Of a DNA stretch of 64,000 nt, positions 33,324 to 44,512 are shown in pieces. A model generated the notes under the pieces. That model searched no databases. It saw nothing but the letters and a program-made list of their open reading frames with translations, and was not told the DNA's origin. Both the position numbers and the translations under genes were made by a program. The number at the start of each line of letters is the position of its first letter. The first letter of the stretch is position 1. This DNA comes from Rhizobium leguminosarum (GTDB lineage Bacteria > Pseudomonadota > Alphaproteobacteria > Rhizobiales > Rhizobiaceae): the NCBI RefSeq assembly GCF_002953715.1, contig NZ_CP025012.1, forward strand, positions 1,798,001 through 1,862,000, written 5' to 3'.

Positions 33324-34847
33324 ATGATTCACGATTTCGAGAACGTTCTCGCGGCCTCCGGAATATCGAAATTCTTTCCTGGCGCGGTGGCGCTGGATAA
33401 GGTCGATTTCACGCTCCGCAGAGGCGAGGTGCACGCATTGCTGGGCGAGAACGGTGCCGGCAAGTCGACGCTGATCAAGTGCATCACCGGCGCCTATCAT
33501 CGTGACGAGGGCAGCCTGACGCTCGACGGCCAGGAAATCAATCCGGCCAATACGCTTGCCGCCCAGAAGCTCGGCATCGGCACGGTCTATCAGGAGGTCA
33601 ACCTCCTTTCCAATCTGAGTGTCGCCGAAAACCTCTTTCTCGGACGCCAGCCAAGGCGTTTCGGCATGACCGACGTGCGTGCGATGAACCGCAAGGCGCG
33701 CGATCTGCTCGCCGGCTACGGCGTCGATATCGACGTCACTGCCGAACTCGGCCGTTTCTCCGTCGCCGTCCAGCAGGTGGTTGCCATCGCCCGTGCCGTT
33801 GATCTCTCAGGCAAGGTGCTGATCCTCGATGAGCCCACGGCAAGCCTCGACAACCAGGAAGTCGCGCTGCTCTTCCGCATCATCGAAGACCTGAAGAAGC
33901 GCGGCCTGGGCATCGTCTTCATCACCCATTTTCTCGAGCAGGTCTATGCGATCAGCGACCGTATCACCGTGCTGCGCAACGGCAAGCTCGTCGGTACCCG
34001 CGACGCCGCCGATCTGCCGCGCCAGGGCCTGATCGCCATGATGCTCGGTCGCGAACTGGCGCATGTCGAAGAGACTGTCAGGGAACGCAGCCTTGCTGCC
34101 GGCGACGTCCGATATCATTTTGCAGGCTACGGCAAACGCGGCAAGGTCAAACCATTCGACCTTGAGGTGCGCGCCGGGGAGGTGGTTGGCGTTGCCGGAC
34201 TGCTCGGCTCCGGCCGAACCGAAACCGCCGAACTGCTTTTCGGCATCGAGCATGCCGACAGCGGCAGCGCGACGATCGACGGCCAGCCGGTCACGCTTTC
34301 GAGCCCGCGCGCCGCGATCGCAAAGGGTTTCGGCTTTTGCCCCGAGGACCGCAAGACCGATGGCATCATCGGCGACCTGTCGATCAGGGAGAACATCGCA
34401 CTTGCGCTCCAGGCCCGCCGCGGCTGGACGCGGCCGCTGTCGCGCGCAGAGCAGAACACGCTTGCCGACCGCTACATCAAGGCGCTCGATATCCGCACCA
34501 CCGATCGCGAAAAACCGATCCGGCTGCTCTCCGGCGGCAATCAGCAGAAGGCGATCCTCGCCCGCTGGCTGGCGACCAATCCGAAGTTTCTGATCCTCGA
34601 CGAGCCGACCCGCGGCATCGATGTCGGCGCCCATGCCGAGATCATCCGGCTGATCGAAGAGCTTTGCGCCGGCGGCATGTCGCTGATCGTGATTTCCTCG
34701 GAACTTGAAGAACTTGTCGCCTATAGTTCACGTGTCATCGTACTTCGCGACAGACAGCATATCGCGGAACTGACAGGCGAGCGCATCACCGCTGCCGGCA
34801 TTGTCGAAGCCATTGCCGCCGCCGAACACAAGATGGAGGATGCATGA
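33324..34847 (+). CDS. ytfR: YtfR-like sugar ABC transporter ATPase
   Basis: I start at ATG 33324 (MIHDFENVLAASGISKFFPG); the frame upstream to 33183 runs through the repeat. The 507-residue protein has two ATPase domains. The first carries GENGAGKST and VLILDEPTASLDNQE, and the second GLLGSGRTE, LSGGNQQKAILARWL and FLILDEPTRGIDVG, as in RbsA/MglA/YtfR. It energises uptake of the sugar bound by YtfQ. Its stop overlaps the first permease start by 4 bases. Confidence 0.92.
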   Translation: MIHDFENVLAASGISKFFPGAVALDKVDFTLRRGEVHALLGENGAGKSTLIKCITGAYHRDEGSLTLDGQEINPANTLAAQKLGIGTVYQEVNLLSNLSVAENLFLGRQPRRFGMTDVRAMNRKARDLLAGYGVDIDVTAELGRFSVAVQQVVAIARAVDLSGKVLILDEPTASLDNQEVALLFRIIEDLKKRGLGIVFITHFLEQVYAISDRITVLRNGKLVGTRDAADLPRQGLIAMMLGRELAHVEETVRERSLAAGDVRYHFAGYGKRGKVKPFDLEVRAGEVVGVAGLLGSGRTETAELLFGIEHADSGSATIDGQPVTLSSPRAAIAKGFGFCPEDRKTDGIIGDLSIRENIALALQARRGWTRPLSRAEQNTLADRYIKALDIRTTDREKPIRLLSGGNQQKAILARWLATNPKFLILDEPTRGIDVGAHAEIIRLIEELCAGGMSLIVISSELEELVAYSSRVIVLRDRQHIAELTGERITAAGIVEAIAAAEHKMEDA

Positions 34848-35857
34848 GGTCCTCCCTGAAAGCGCTGGCATATCGCCTGGCGCCGCAATTGATTGCGCTC
34901 GTTGTCATTCTTTTGTTGAATTTCATTACGTCACCGCAGTTTTTTAATGTTGTGGTTCAGAATGACCGGCTTTATGGCAGCCTGATTGATGTGCTGAACC
35001 GCGGCGCGCCTGTGGCGCTGCTGGCGATCGGCATGACGCTGGTCATTGCCACCAAGGGCATCGACCTGTCCGTCGGTGCGGTCATCGCGATCTGCGGCGC
35101 CGTCGCCGCATCGTCGATTGTTTCAGGAAATTCAGTTTCTTATACCATTATCCTGACACTTGCGATTGGGCTTGCCTGCGGCGTCTGGAACGGGTTCCTG
35201 GTGGCAGTCCTCAATATCCAGCCGATCATCGCCACGCTGGTGCTGATGGTGGCCGGCCGCGGCATCGCCCAGCTGATCACCGAAGGCGCCATCCTGACCT
35301 TCAACGATGATGGGCTCACCTTCTTCGGCAGCGGTTCGCTGGCTCTCCTGCCGATGCCTGTGGTCATCTGGCTTCTCGTCGGCCTGCTCGTCATCTTGCT
35401 CGTCCGCCGCACGGCGCTCGGCATGCTGATCGAGGCCGTCGGCATCAATCGCCGCGCCAGCACGCTCTCCGGCATTCAAACGCCGGTGCTGCTGATGGCG
35501 GTCTATATGCTGAGTGGGATCTGCGCCTCGATTGCGGGCATCATCGTCGCAGCCGACATCAAGGGCGCCGATGCCAACAATGCCGGCCTCTGGCTGGAAC
35601 TCGACGCAATCCTCGCCGTCGTCGTCGGCGGCAATTCGCTTCTCGGCGGTCGCTTCAGCATTCTCGGATCGCTGATCGGCGCGATGATCATCCAGGCGGT
35701 GAATACCGGCATCCTGTCCGCCGGCTTCCCGCCTGAGTTCAACCTGATCATCAAGGCCGTCATCATTATCGTCATCCTCGTCATCCAGTCGCCGGCGGTG
35801 CAATCGCTCGCCATCTTCGCCAGCCGCCGGCAGGGCGGTAGGGAGCAGCCGAAATGA
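34844..35857 (+). CDS. ytfT: YtfT-like sugar ABC transporter permease
   Basis: The 337-residue membrane protein belongs to the BPD_transp_2 family. It carries the ATKGIDLSVGAVIAICGAVA segment near residue 65 and GADANNAGLWLELDAILAVV near 240, both typical of RbsC/YtfT permeases. It starts within the ytfR stop (ATGA) and overlaps the next permease by 4 bases. Confidence 0.92.
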   Translation: MRSSLKALAYRLAPQLIALVVILLLNFITSPQFFNVVVQNDRLYGSLIDVLNRGAPVALLAIGMTLVIATKGIDLSVGAVIAICGAVAASSIVSGNSVSYTIILTLAIGLACGVWNGFLVAVLNIQPIIATLVLMVAGRGIAQLITEGAILTFNDDGLTFFGSGSLALLPMPVVIWLLVGLLVILLVRRTALGMLIEAVGINRRASTLSGIQTPVLLMAVYMLSGICASIAGIIVAADIKGADANNAGLWLELDAILAVVVGGNSLLGGRFSILGSLIGAMIIQAVNTGILSAGFPPEFNLIIKAVIIIVILVIQSPAVQSLAIFASRRQGGREQPK

Positions 35858-36822
35858 ACTCCAAATACCTGCCGCTGCTTGCGACCATCGTCATCTTCGT
35901 GCTCGCCTATGCCGGCTGCGCGCTGCAATATCCGAACATTCTGTCGACGCGCGTCATCGGCAATCTTTTGACCGACAATGCCTTTCTCGGCATCGCTGCC
36001 GTCGGCATGACCTTCGTTATCATCTCGGGCGGCATCGATCTGTCGATCGGCTCGGTCATCGCCTTTACCGGCGTCTTCCTAGCAGTGATCCTGCAGAACA
36101 CCTCGATCCATCCGCTGCTCGCTTTCGCGCTGGTGCTCGTCATCACGACTGCCTTTGGCGGTATCATGGGCGCGATCATCCACTATCTCGAAATGCCGGC
36201 CTTCATCGTCACGCTTGCCGGCATGTTCCTGGCACGTGGCATGGCCTTCGTGCTCTCGATCGACAGCATCCCGATCGATCACGAATATTATTCGACGCTG
36301 ACGAGCCTCTATTACCGTCTGCCCGGCGGCGGGCGGCTGACGCTGATCGGTGGCATCATGCTTCTGGTCTTTGCCGTGGGCATCTTCATCGCCCAGCGCA
36401 CCCGCTTCGGCACCAACGTCTATGCACTCGGCGGCGGTCCGCAGACAGCGCGGCTGATGGGCGTGCCGGTCGCCCGCACGACAATCCAGATCTATGCGCT
36501 GTCGGGCTTTCTGGCGGGCCTTTCCGGGATCGTTTTTTCGCTGTACACCTCTGCCGGATATTCTCTTGCAGCAGTCGGCGTCGAACTCGATGCCATCGCG
36601 GCGGTGGTCATTGGGGGGACGCTGCTGACCGGAGGAGCGGGATTCGTGGCGGGAACCTTAATCGGTATCCTGATCCAGGGGCTCATTCAGACCTACATCA
36701 CCTTCGACGGCACGCTGTCGAGCTGGTGGACAAAGATCCTGATTGGCCTTCTGCTGTTTGCATTCATCCTGATGCAGAAAGCGATCCTGTTCGTTTCCAG
36801 TCTGAACAAGAGGTACGCCTGA
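35854..36822 (+). CDS. yjfF: YjfF-like sugar ABC transporter permease
   Basis: The 322-residue second permease has the paired signature ISGGIDLSIGSVIAFTGVFL (about residue 55) and YSLAAVGVELDAIAAVVIGG (about 230). With the first permease it forms the channel. Gene order ytfQ-ytfR-ytfT-yjfF matches the E. coli galactofuranose importer. It is followed after 16 bases by a GntR regulator, so the regulator is co-transcribed with the importer. Confidence 0.92.
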   Translation: MNSKYLPLLATIVIFVLAYAGCALQYPNILSTRVIGNLLTDNAFLGIAAVGMTFVIISGGIDLSIGSVIAFTGVFLAVILQNTSIHPLLAFALVLVITTAFGGIMGAIIHYLEMPAFIVTLAGMFLARGMAFVLSIDSIPIDHEYYSTLTSLYYRLPGGGRLTLIGGIMLLVFAVGIFIAQRTRFGTNVYALGGGPQTARLMGVPVARTTIQIYALSGFLAGLSGIVFSLYTSAGYSLAAVGVELDAIAAVVIGGTLLTGGAGFVAGTLIGILIQGLIQTYITFDGTLSSWWTKILIGLLLFAFILMQKAILFVSSLNKRYA

Positions 36823-36838
36823 GGGGGAGACGGATCGC

Positions 36839-37624
36839 TTGCGCTACAAATTGGACGAGACACGCAAGACGGGGCGCAGAACCCGGACGAGCCATGCCCA
36901 GGTCGTCGACGAACTCGGCAAGGCGATCGTCGCCGGCACCTATCCCGTTGGCTCGATCCTGCCTGGCGATACGGAACTGGCGCAGCGTTTCAAAGTGTCC
37001 CGCACCGTCTTGCGCGAGACGATGAAGACGCTTGCCGCCAAAGGCATGGTCGTCGCCAAGGCGCGGGTCGGCACGCGCGTGACCGAGAAGAATCTCTGGA
37101 ACATGTTCGACAGCGAGATCATCGCCTGGCACTTCGACAACGGCGTGACGGAAGAGTTTCTGCTGCAGCTCTACGATATTCGTCTCGCCTTCGAACCCTT
37201 CGCCGCCGGTCTCGTCGCCGAGCGGGCGAATGCCGAGGAGATCGAGATGTTGCGTGGGCTGGCGCTCGAGATGGCGGCGGCCGGTCATACGGCCGACAGC
37301 CTGGCACTCGCCGACCTTCGTTTTCACCTGGCGATCGCCGAAGCCTCGCACAATCCCTTCATGCGGACACTGGGGAGCCTCATCGAAGCAGCCCTCGTCG
37401 GCATGTTCCGCATGAGCACGCCGCCAACCGAAAACGGCTTCGCCAATATCGCCGACACCCATATGCGGATCGTCGATGCGATCGTTTCCGGCGATAACGC
37501 CGCCGCGCGCCGCGCGATGGAGGACGTCATCCTGGATGGCCGCGTTCATGTGCATGAAGCTTTCGCGGCCCGCGGGTCCGAGACTGTCACAGGGCCGATT
37601 TCGGCCGCAATTTCACCTTTGTGA
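36839..37624 (+). CDS. GntR/FadR-family regulator (FCD domain) of the sugar operon
   Basis: The start is a TTG at 36839 preceded by GGGGGAGA. The 261-residue protein has a winged helix at about residues 20-80 (VVDELGKAIVAGTYPVGSIL, then KVSRTVLRETMKTLAAKGMV). An FCD effector domain follows, with LADLRFHLAIAEASHNPF and ANIADTHMRIVDAI as likely metal-binding His segments. Its place at the end of the ytf operon suggests that it controls that operon in response to a sugar or sugar acid. Confidence 0.88.
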   Translation: MRYKLDETRKTGRRTRTSHAQVVDELGKAIVAGTYPVGSILPGDTELAQRFKVSRTVLRETMKTLAAKGMVVAKARVGTRVTEKNLWNMFDSEIIAWHFDNGVTEEFLLQLYDIRLAFEPFAAGLVAERANAEEIEMLRGLALEMAAAGHTADSLALADLRFHLAIAEASHNPFMRTLGSLIEAALVGMFRMSTPPTENGFANIADTHMRIVDAIVSGDNAAARRAMEDVILDGRVHVHEAFAARGSETVTGPISAAISPL

Positions 37625-37639
37625 GGCTTTGCTTATCGA

Positions 37640-37745
37640 CAGCGCCACGCGTCTTTTCGGGAGCCGCAAAGGACGCCGCAGCACTTTGAATGGCTGCATA
37701 ATTTATCCTCAAATCGATTCCGATTTGAGGAATTATGCAGTATGA
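37640..37745. repeat. Inverted copy of the ytf-locus mosaic repeat with a long hairpin
   Basis: CTGCATAATT (37694-37703) pairs perfectly with AATTATGCAG (37731-37740), and CCTCAAATCG (37707-37716) with CGATTTGAGG (37721-37730), giving about 20 paired bases. To its left, the AAAGGACGCCGCAGCACTTTG flank matches the right flank of the 33107 copy on the other strand. Confidence 0.8.
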
Positions 37746-37787
37746 GGCGATAAAGCCGCCTCATGGCGCGGATTCGCGGAGCAAATC

Positions 37788-39149
37788 ATGGAACGCACTT
37801 GTCTTGCCGTCATCCTTGCCGCCGGTGACAGCACGCGGATGAAATCCTCGAAATCGAAGGTGCTGCATCCGGTCGCCGGACGGCCGATGATCGCCCATGT
37901 GGTCGAGGCGGTTGCCTCCGTGGGCATCTCGTCCGTCGCACTTGTCGTCGGCCGTGACGCCGAGGACGTGGCAAAGGCGGCAAGCGTCGCCGGCGTCAGC
38001 ATCGAATCCTATCTGCAGAAGGAACGCCTCGGCACCGGCCACGCAGTCTTGGCAGCGCGTGAAGCGATCGCGAAGGGCTACGACGATATCCTCGTCACCT
38101 ATGGCGATGTGCCGCTCCAGACCGACGGACCGCTGAAGGCTGCCCGCCAGGGCCTTGCCGATGGCAGCGATGTCGTCGTCATCGGTTTCCACACCGACCG
38201 CCCGACCGGCTACGGCCGCCTGCTCGTCAAGGACGGCGAACTCATCGCCATCCGCGAGGAGAAAGATGCGACCGATGCCGAGCGCACCGTCACCTGGTGC
38301 AACAGCGGGCTGATGGCGATCAACGGCAGCAAGGCGCTCGATCTTCTCACGCGCATCGGCAATGCCAATGCCAAGGGCGAATTCTATCTGACCGATCTCG
38401 TCGAGATCGCCCGTTCGCTCGGCGGACGTGTCACTGCCGTCGATGCTCCTGAGATCGAGATGACCGGCTGCAATACCCGTGCCGAACTCGCCGTCATCGA
38501 GCGTTTCTGGCAGGAGCGCCGCCGTCACCAGATGATGCTTTCAGGCGTCACCATGATCGCGCCGGAAACGGTCTTTCTGTCCTACGATACCGTCATCGGC
38601 CAGGATGCGCTGATCGAGCCGAACGTCGTTTTCGGTCCCGGCGCGGTGATCGACAGCGGCGCCGTCATCCATGCCTTTTCGCATATCGAAGGCGCGCATG
38701 TCAGCGAGAGCGCGACCGTCGGACCCTTTGCGCGGCTGCGGCCGGGTGCGGATCTCGGTACCGGTTCGAAGGTCGGCAATTTCTGCGAGGTCAAGAACGG
38801 CAGGCTCGGCGAGGGCGCCAAGGTCAACCACCTGACCTATATCGGCGATGCCGTCATCGGCGCCGGCAGCAATATCGGCGCCGGCACGATCACCTGCAAC
38901 TATGACGGCGTCAACAAGAGCGAGACGGTGATCGGCGAAAACGCCTTCATCGGTTCCAACTCCTCGCTGGTCGCGCCGGTGACGATCGGCGATGGCGCTT
39001 ATATCGCCTCCGGCAGCGTCATCACCGTCGATGTTCCGGCCGACGCACTGGCGCTCGGCCGCGCCCGGCAGGAGATCAAGCCCGGCCGCGCGACGCTGCT
39101 GCGTCAGCGTGCGCTCGCCATCAAGGCGGCGAAGAAGGCGAAAGCCTGA
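37788..39149 (+). CDS. glmU: Bifunctional GlmU: GlcN-1-P acetyltransferase / GlcNAc-1-P uridylyltransferase
   Basis: The 453-residue enzyme has the uridylyltransferase domain first ([20 protein letters not shown], residues about 7-26; VTYGDVPLQ near 104). A left-handed beta-helix acetyltransferase domain follows, with hexapeptide repeats ([20 protein letters not shown] near 362). It makes UDP-GlcNAc for peptidoglycan and lipopolysaccharide. It is followed 108 bases later by glmS, which supplies its substrate pathway. Confidence 0.96.
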   Translation: MERTCLAVILAAGDSTRMKSSKSKVLHPVAGRPMIAHVVEAVASVGISSVALVVGRDAEDVAKAASVAGVSIESYLQKERLGTGHAVLAAREAIAKGYDDILVTYGDVPLQTDGPLKAARQGLADGSDVVVIGFHTDRPTGYGRLLVKDGELIAIREEKDATDAERTVTWCNSGLMAINGSKALDLLTRIGNANAKGEFYLTDLVEIARSLGGRVTAVDAPEIEMTGCNTRAELAVIERFWQERRRHQMMLSGVTMIAPETVFLSYDTVIGQDALIEPNVVFGPGAVIDSGAVIHAFSHIEGAHVSESATVGPFARLRPGADLGTGSKVGNFCEVKNGRLGEGAKVNHLTYIGDAVIGAGSNIGAGTITCNYDGVNKSETVIGENAFIGSNSSLVAPVTIGDGAYIASGSVITVDVPADALALGRARQEIKPGRATLLRQRALAIKAAKKAKA

Positions 39150-39224
39150 CCGGCCGTGCGTAACCGGCGGAAATTGAAAGTGACTGCCGAGGTGATTGAG
39201 AAATAAGCAGGAATCGTTAGGACT

Positions 39225-39242
39225 GGCCTCATTGTTGAGGCC
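39225..39242 (+). other. Short hairpin in the glmS leader
   Basis: GGCCTCA-TTGT-TGAGGCC is a perfect 7-base stem just upstream of the GTGGGGA ribosome-site region of glmS. It lacks a T-run and is not a terminator; it could affect translation. Confidence 0.4.
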
Positions 39243-39257
39243 TAGTGGGGATGTTGC

Positions 39258-41084
<1,827 letters not shown>

Positions 41085-41219
41085 GCCTGCAACGTCGGGA
41101 TCGTCGCGCCGAAACATATTGTGCGACGCCCCGAATTCTGGCAGTTTTGGTCTGCGGACAAGGGGGAAGGGCCGGCGTACCGGCCTGTCCACGACTGAGA
41201 TGGAGATCATCAGGAAACG

Positions 41220-41927
41220 ATGACCGACAACACCCCCAGAATGCCGGTCGCGACCCGGCTGAGGAATAATTTTCTCGCAGGGCTGATCATCTGCGCGCCG
41301 ATCGCGATCACCATCTGGCTGACCTGGACCTTCATCCACTGGTCGGACAGCTGGGTCAGGCCCTATATTCCGGCGCGCTGGAATCCGGAAAGCTATCTCA
41401 ATTTCGCCATTCCCGGTTTCGGTCTGCTGACCGCCGTTATCCTGATCACCGTCGTCGGCTTCCTCGGCAAGAACCTCATCGGCCAGAGCATCGTCCGGTT
41501 CGGCGAATCGATCGTTCAGCGCATGCCGTTGGTGCGCACGATCTACAGAAGCGTGAAGCAGATTTTCGAAACCGTGCTGAAGGAACAGGCGAACTCCTTC
41601 AAGAAGGTCGGCCTCATCGAATATCCGGGTCCCGGCCTCTGGGCACTGATCTTCATCGCTACCGACGCCAAGGGCGAAATCGCTTCGAAGTTCAATGCCA
41701 TGGGCCAGGATATGGTCGCCGTCTTCCTGCCGCCGACGCCGGTGCCGACAGCCGGCTTCCTCATCTTCGTGCCGCGCGAGAAGATCGTCATGCTCGACAT
41801 GTCGCCGGAAGACGCCGCCAAGTTCCTGATTTCAGGCGGGCTCGTGGCGCCCGAACACAAGCCGGCCGATGCCAAGCAGAAGCATTTGCCGCGGCCGAAG
41901 CCGGTTGCGATTTCCAAAGCGGATTGA
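41220..41927 (+). CDS. DUF502 membrane protein
   Basis: This 235-residue protein has two N-terminal membrane helices (LIICAPIAITIWLTWTFIHW and a second near residue 60). The DUF502 core follows: GESIVQRMPLVRTIYRSVKQ, PGPGLWALIFIA and VPTAGFLIFVPREK. The C-terminus is Lys/Pro-rich. The family is widespread in bacteria, and its function is not established. It lies between glmS and the convergent recG gene. Confidence 0.88.
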   Translation: MTDNTPRMPVATRLRNNFLAGLIICAPIAITIWLTWTFIHWSDSWVRPYIPARWNPESYLNFAIPGFGLLTAVILITVVGFLGKNLIGQSIVRFGESIVQRMPLVRTIYRSVKQIFETVLKEQANSFKKVGLIEYPGPGLWALIFIATDAKGEIASKFNAMGQDMVAVFLPPTPVPTAGFLIFVPREKIVMLDMSPEDAAKFLISGGLVAPEHKPADAKQKHLPRPKPVAISKAD

Positions 41928-42005
41928 TGCATGTTGCCCAAAGGTGTTCAGCGGTTTTGGGGTAACGACATGCATAGAACAAAGACTTAAAGCGCGCTGC
42001 AGCGC
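41928..42005. repeat. Mosaic palindromic repeat between the DUF502 and recG genes
   Basis: TGCATGT (41928-41934) pairs with ACATGCA (41968-41974), with inner CCAAA/TTTGG-like pairs around GCGG. The repeat is followed by a perfect 12-base palindrome GCGCTGCAGCGC (41994-42005). This unit is the opposite-orientation relative of the repeat at 19639, and it may serve as a shared transcript end for the two convergent genes. Confidence 0.7.
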
Positions 42006-42008
42006 ACT

Positions 42009-44114
42009 TTATCCAGCCCTGAGAAACCGGATCGCCTCGTCGCGGCGGAAAAGATAGAGCAGGGTGCGGATCGCCGTTCCCCTCTCCGTGGTCAATTCCG
42101 GATCGCGCTCGATGAGGTAAGCCGCATCCTTGCGGGCGATCTCCAGCAGGTCGGCATGCGCCTCGAGGCTGGCGATGCGAAAGCCCGGCGTGCCGGATTG
42201 CCGTGTGCCGAGCAATTCGCCTTCACCACGCAGCTTCAGGTCTTCCTCGGCAATACGGAAGCCATCCTCCGTCTCCCGCATGATTGAAAGCCTGGCATGG
42301 CCGGTCTCGCCGAGTGGTCCCTTGTAGAGCAGGATGCAGGTCGATGCCTCGTCGCCGCGTCCGACGCGGCCGCGCAGCTGATGCAGTTGCGCCAGGCCAA
42401 AGCGTTCGGCATGTTCGATCACCATGATCGTCGCATCCGGCACGTCGACACCGACCTCGACGACGGTCGTGGCGACGAGCAGCCGGGTCTCGCCGTTCTT
42501 GAATGCCATCATCGCTGCATCCTTCTCCGGTCCGCTCATGCGACCGTGGATGAGGCCGATACCGGGGCCAAGTGCTGAGATCAGCGTTGCGTGCCGTTCC
42601 TCGGCCGACATCAGGTCGAGCTCCTCGGATTCCTCGACCAGCGGGCAGATCCAGTAGGCCTTCTTGCCCTCGGCGATCGCGCTTTGCAGTCGGCCGACGA
42701 TTTCGCCGGTCCGTTCCATCGGCACGGTGATCGTCTGGATCGGCTTGCGGCCGGCCGGTTTTTCGGTGAGCTTGGAGACGTCCATATCGCCGAAGGCGGC
42801 GAGCACCAGCGTGCGCGGGATCGGCGTCGCCGTCATGACAAGCATGTGCGGCGAGAGGCCCTTGGCCGTCAGCCGCAGCCGCTGATGCACGCCGAAACGG
42901 TGCTGCTCGTCGACGACGGCAAGCATCAGGTTGGCGTAGGTGACGCTGTCCTGGAATAGCGCATGCGTGCCGATGACGATCTGGGCAGCACCCGAGGCGA
43001 TTCGCTCCAGGATTTCCTCCCGTTCGCGTCCCTTGGTGCGCCCGGTCAGCACCTCGATGCCGAGCCCGGCAGAGGCGGCGAATTTCGAGATCGTCGCGTG
43101 GTGCTGCCGCGCCAGGATTTCGGTCGGCGCCATCAGCACGGCCTGGCCGCCGCTCTCGATCACCGCCGCCATCGCCATCAGCGCCACCAGCGTCTTGCCG
43201 GAACCGACATCGCCCTGCAGCAGCCGCAGCATGCGCTCGTTGCCGGCCATATCCTTCAAAACCTCGGCGATCGCCTCGTTCTGGCTTGATGTCAGCGAGA
43301 AGGGCAACGCCTTCAGGATCTTGCTGCTGATGGCGCCGGTCGCAGTGACCGGCTGGCCCGCTACCTTGCGCAGCCTCTGCCGCACCAGGCTCAGCGACAG
43401 CTGGCCGGCGAGGAATTCGTCATAGGCAAGCCGCCGCCGGGCAGGGGCCCGCGGGTCGATATCCCCAGGATCGCGCGGCTCGTGCAGCATGTGGAAACTG
43501 TCGCGGATCGACGGCAGGCTCTGTTTCTCGGTCAAGGCCAGGTCGATCCATTCCGGTAGCTCGGGAAAACGCGGCAGGCCGGCGTCGATGATCTTGCGCA
43601 GCGTCTTCGGCGAGAGCCCCGCCGTCAGCGGATAGATCGGTTCGACCAGTGGCAGGCTCTCCGCCTCGTCGGCCCTGACGATATAATCGGGATGCACCAT
43701 CGAGGCGCGACCGTTGAACCAGTCGATCTTGCCGCTGACCGTCACCTCCGCGTCAACAGGCAGCTGCTTTTCCAGCCACGCTGCCTGTCCGCGGAAGAAG
43801 ACCAGCGTCAGCTCGCCGGTCTCGTCATGCAGGAAGACGCGGTAGGGGATATTGCTTTTGCCGCCCGGCGGCACCTGGTGGCGGTCGACGCGCGCCGTGA
43901 TCGTCACGATCGCGCCCTGCGGCGCGCGAGCGATTCCCGGCTGGTTGCGCCGGTCGATCAGCGAAAAGGGCGCGTGGAAGAGCAGGTCGATCACCCGGCA
44001 ATCCTCCAGCGTCTCGCGCCCGAGCAGCTTGACCAATAGGTCGGCGATCTTCGGGCCGACGCCCGGAAGGCCCGAAATAGGGGAAAACAGAGGATCGAGA
44101 ATAGCGGGGCGCAT
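42009..44114 (-). CDS. recG: ATP-dependent DNA helicase RecG
   Basis: The ATG at 44114 gives 701 residues (MRPAILDPLFSPISGLPGVG). It has the OB-fold wedge domain (residues about 50-170), helicase motif I LLQGDVGSGKTLVALM, a Walker B of the DEQH type (VDEQHRFGVHQRLRL), motif III VMTATPIPRTL, and the C-terminal helicase half (VGRGDEASTCILLY). RecG remodels stalled replication forks and Holliday junctions. Short in-frame extensions upstream are not supported. Confidence 0.96.
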   Translation of the reverse strand: MRPAILDPLFSPISGLPGVGPKIADLLVKLLGRETLEDCRVIDLLFHAPFSLIDRRNQPGIARAPQGAIVTITARVDRHQVPPGGKSNIPYRVFLHDETGELTLVFFRGQAAWLEKQLPVDAEVTVSGKIDWFNGRASMVHPDYIVRADEAESLPLVEPIYPLTAGLSPKTLRKIIDAGLPRFPELPEWIDLALTEKQSLPSIRDSFHMLHEPRDPGDIDPRAPARRRLAYDEFLAGQLSLSLVRQRLRKVAGQPVTATGAISSKILKALPFSLTSSQNEAIAEVLKDMAGNERMLRLLQGDVGSGKTLVALMAMAAVIESGGQAVLMAPTEILARQHHATISKFAASAGLGIEVLTGRTKGREREEILERIASGAAQIVIGTHALFQDSVTYANLMLAVVDEQHRFGVHQRLRLTAKGLSPHMLVMTATPIPRTLVLAAFGDMDVSKLTEKPAGRKPIQTITVPMERTGEIVGRLQSAIAEGKKAYWICPLVEESEELDLMSAEERHATLISALGPGIGLIHGRMSGPEKDAAMMAFKNGETRLLVATTVVEVGVDVPDATIMVIEHAERFGLAQLHQLRGRVGRGDEASTCILLYKGPLGETGHARLSIMRETEDGFRIAEEDLKLRGEGELLGTRQSGTPGFRIASLEAHADLLEIARKDAAYLIERDPELTTERGTAIRTLLYLFRRDEAIRFLRAG

Positions 44115-44206
44115 GCGGCCAAAATGCGATGAACAATGCGGCCTTGGCAAGGCTGACAAGCCGCTTTCCAGGGTCTATAGAGGCGCATCAACAGGAAGGT
44201 AATGCC

Positions 44207-44512
44207 ATGACAGGTGTCACGCTCACGAGTGCCGGTCTCGACCCGCGCCGCCGCAGAATCCTTTTCCGCTGCTGGCATCGCGGCATCCGCGAGATGGATC
44301 TGGTCTTCGGCCAGTTCGCCGAAGCCGAGGTCGCGACTCTGTCGGAAGCCGAACTCGATGAGTTCGAGACGATCATGGCGGAAGAGGACAATGATCTCGT
44401 CCGCTGGATCATGGGAACATGGCCGGTGCCTGAGCGTTTCAAGACACCGATGTTTGCCCGCATCGCCGCCTATAAGCCCGATTTCGACAAGCCCCTCAGG
44501 ACGCCGGAATGA
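44207..44512 (+). CDS. sdhE: Succinate dehydrogenase assembly factor 2 (SdhE/Sdh5)
   Basis: The ATG at 44207 follows AGGAAGG and gives 101 residues. The SdhE signature is clear: RRRILFRCWHRGIREMDLVF, with the RGxxE motif (RGIRE) that promotes covalent FAD attachment to SdhA, and a helical tail (DEFETIMAEEDNDLVRWIMG). Its stop overlaps the mfd start by 4 bases, so the two are translated together. It is divergent from recG. Confidence 0.95.
   Translation: MTGVTLTSAGLDPRRRRILFRCWHRGIREMDLVFGQFAEAEVATLSEAELDEFETIMAEEDNDLVRWIMGTWPVPERFKTPMFARIAAYKPDFDKPLRTPE

Noticed and set aside
39150..39257. A glmS ribozyme-type riboswitch in the glmS leader
   Set aside because: The leader is only about 108 bases and contains one short hairpin; the ribozyme core is not recognisable, and that class is mainly found in Gram-positive bacteria.
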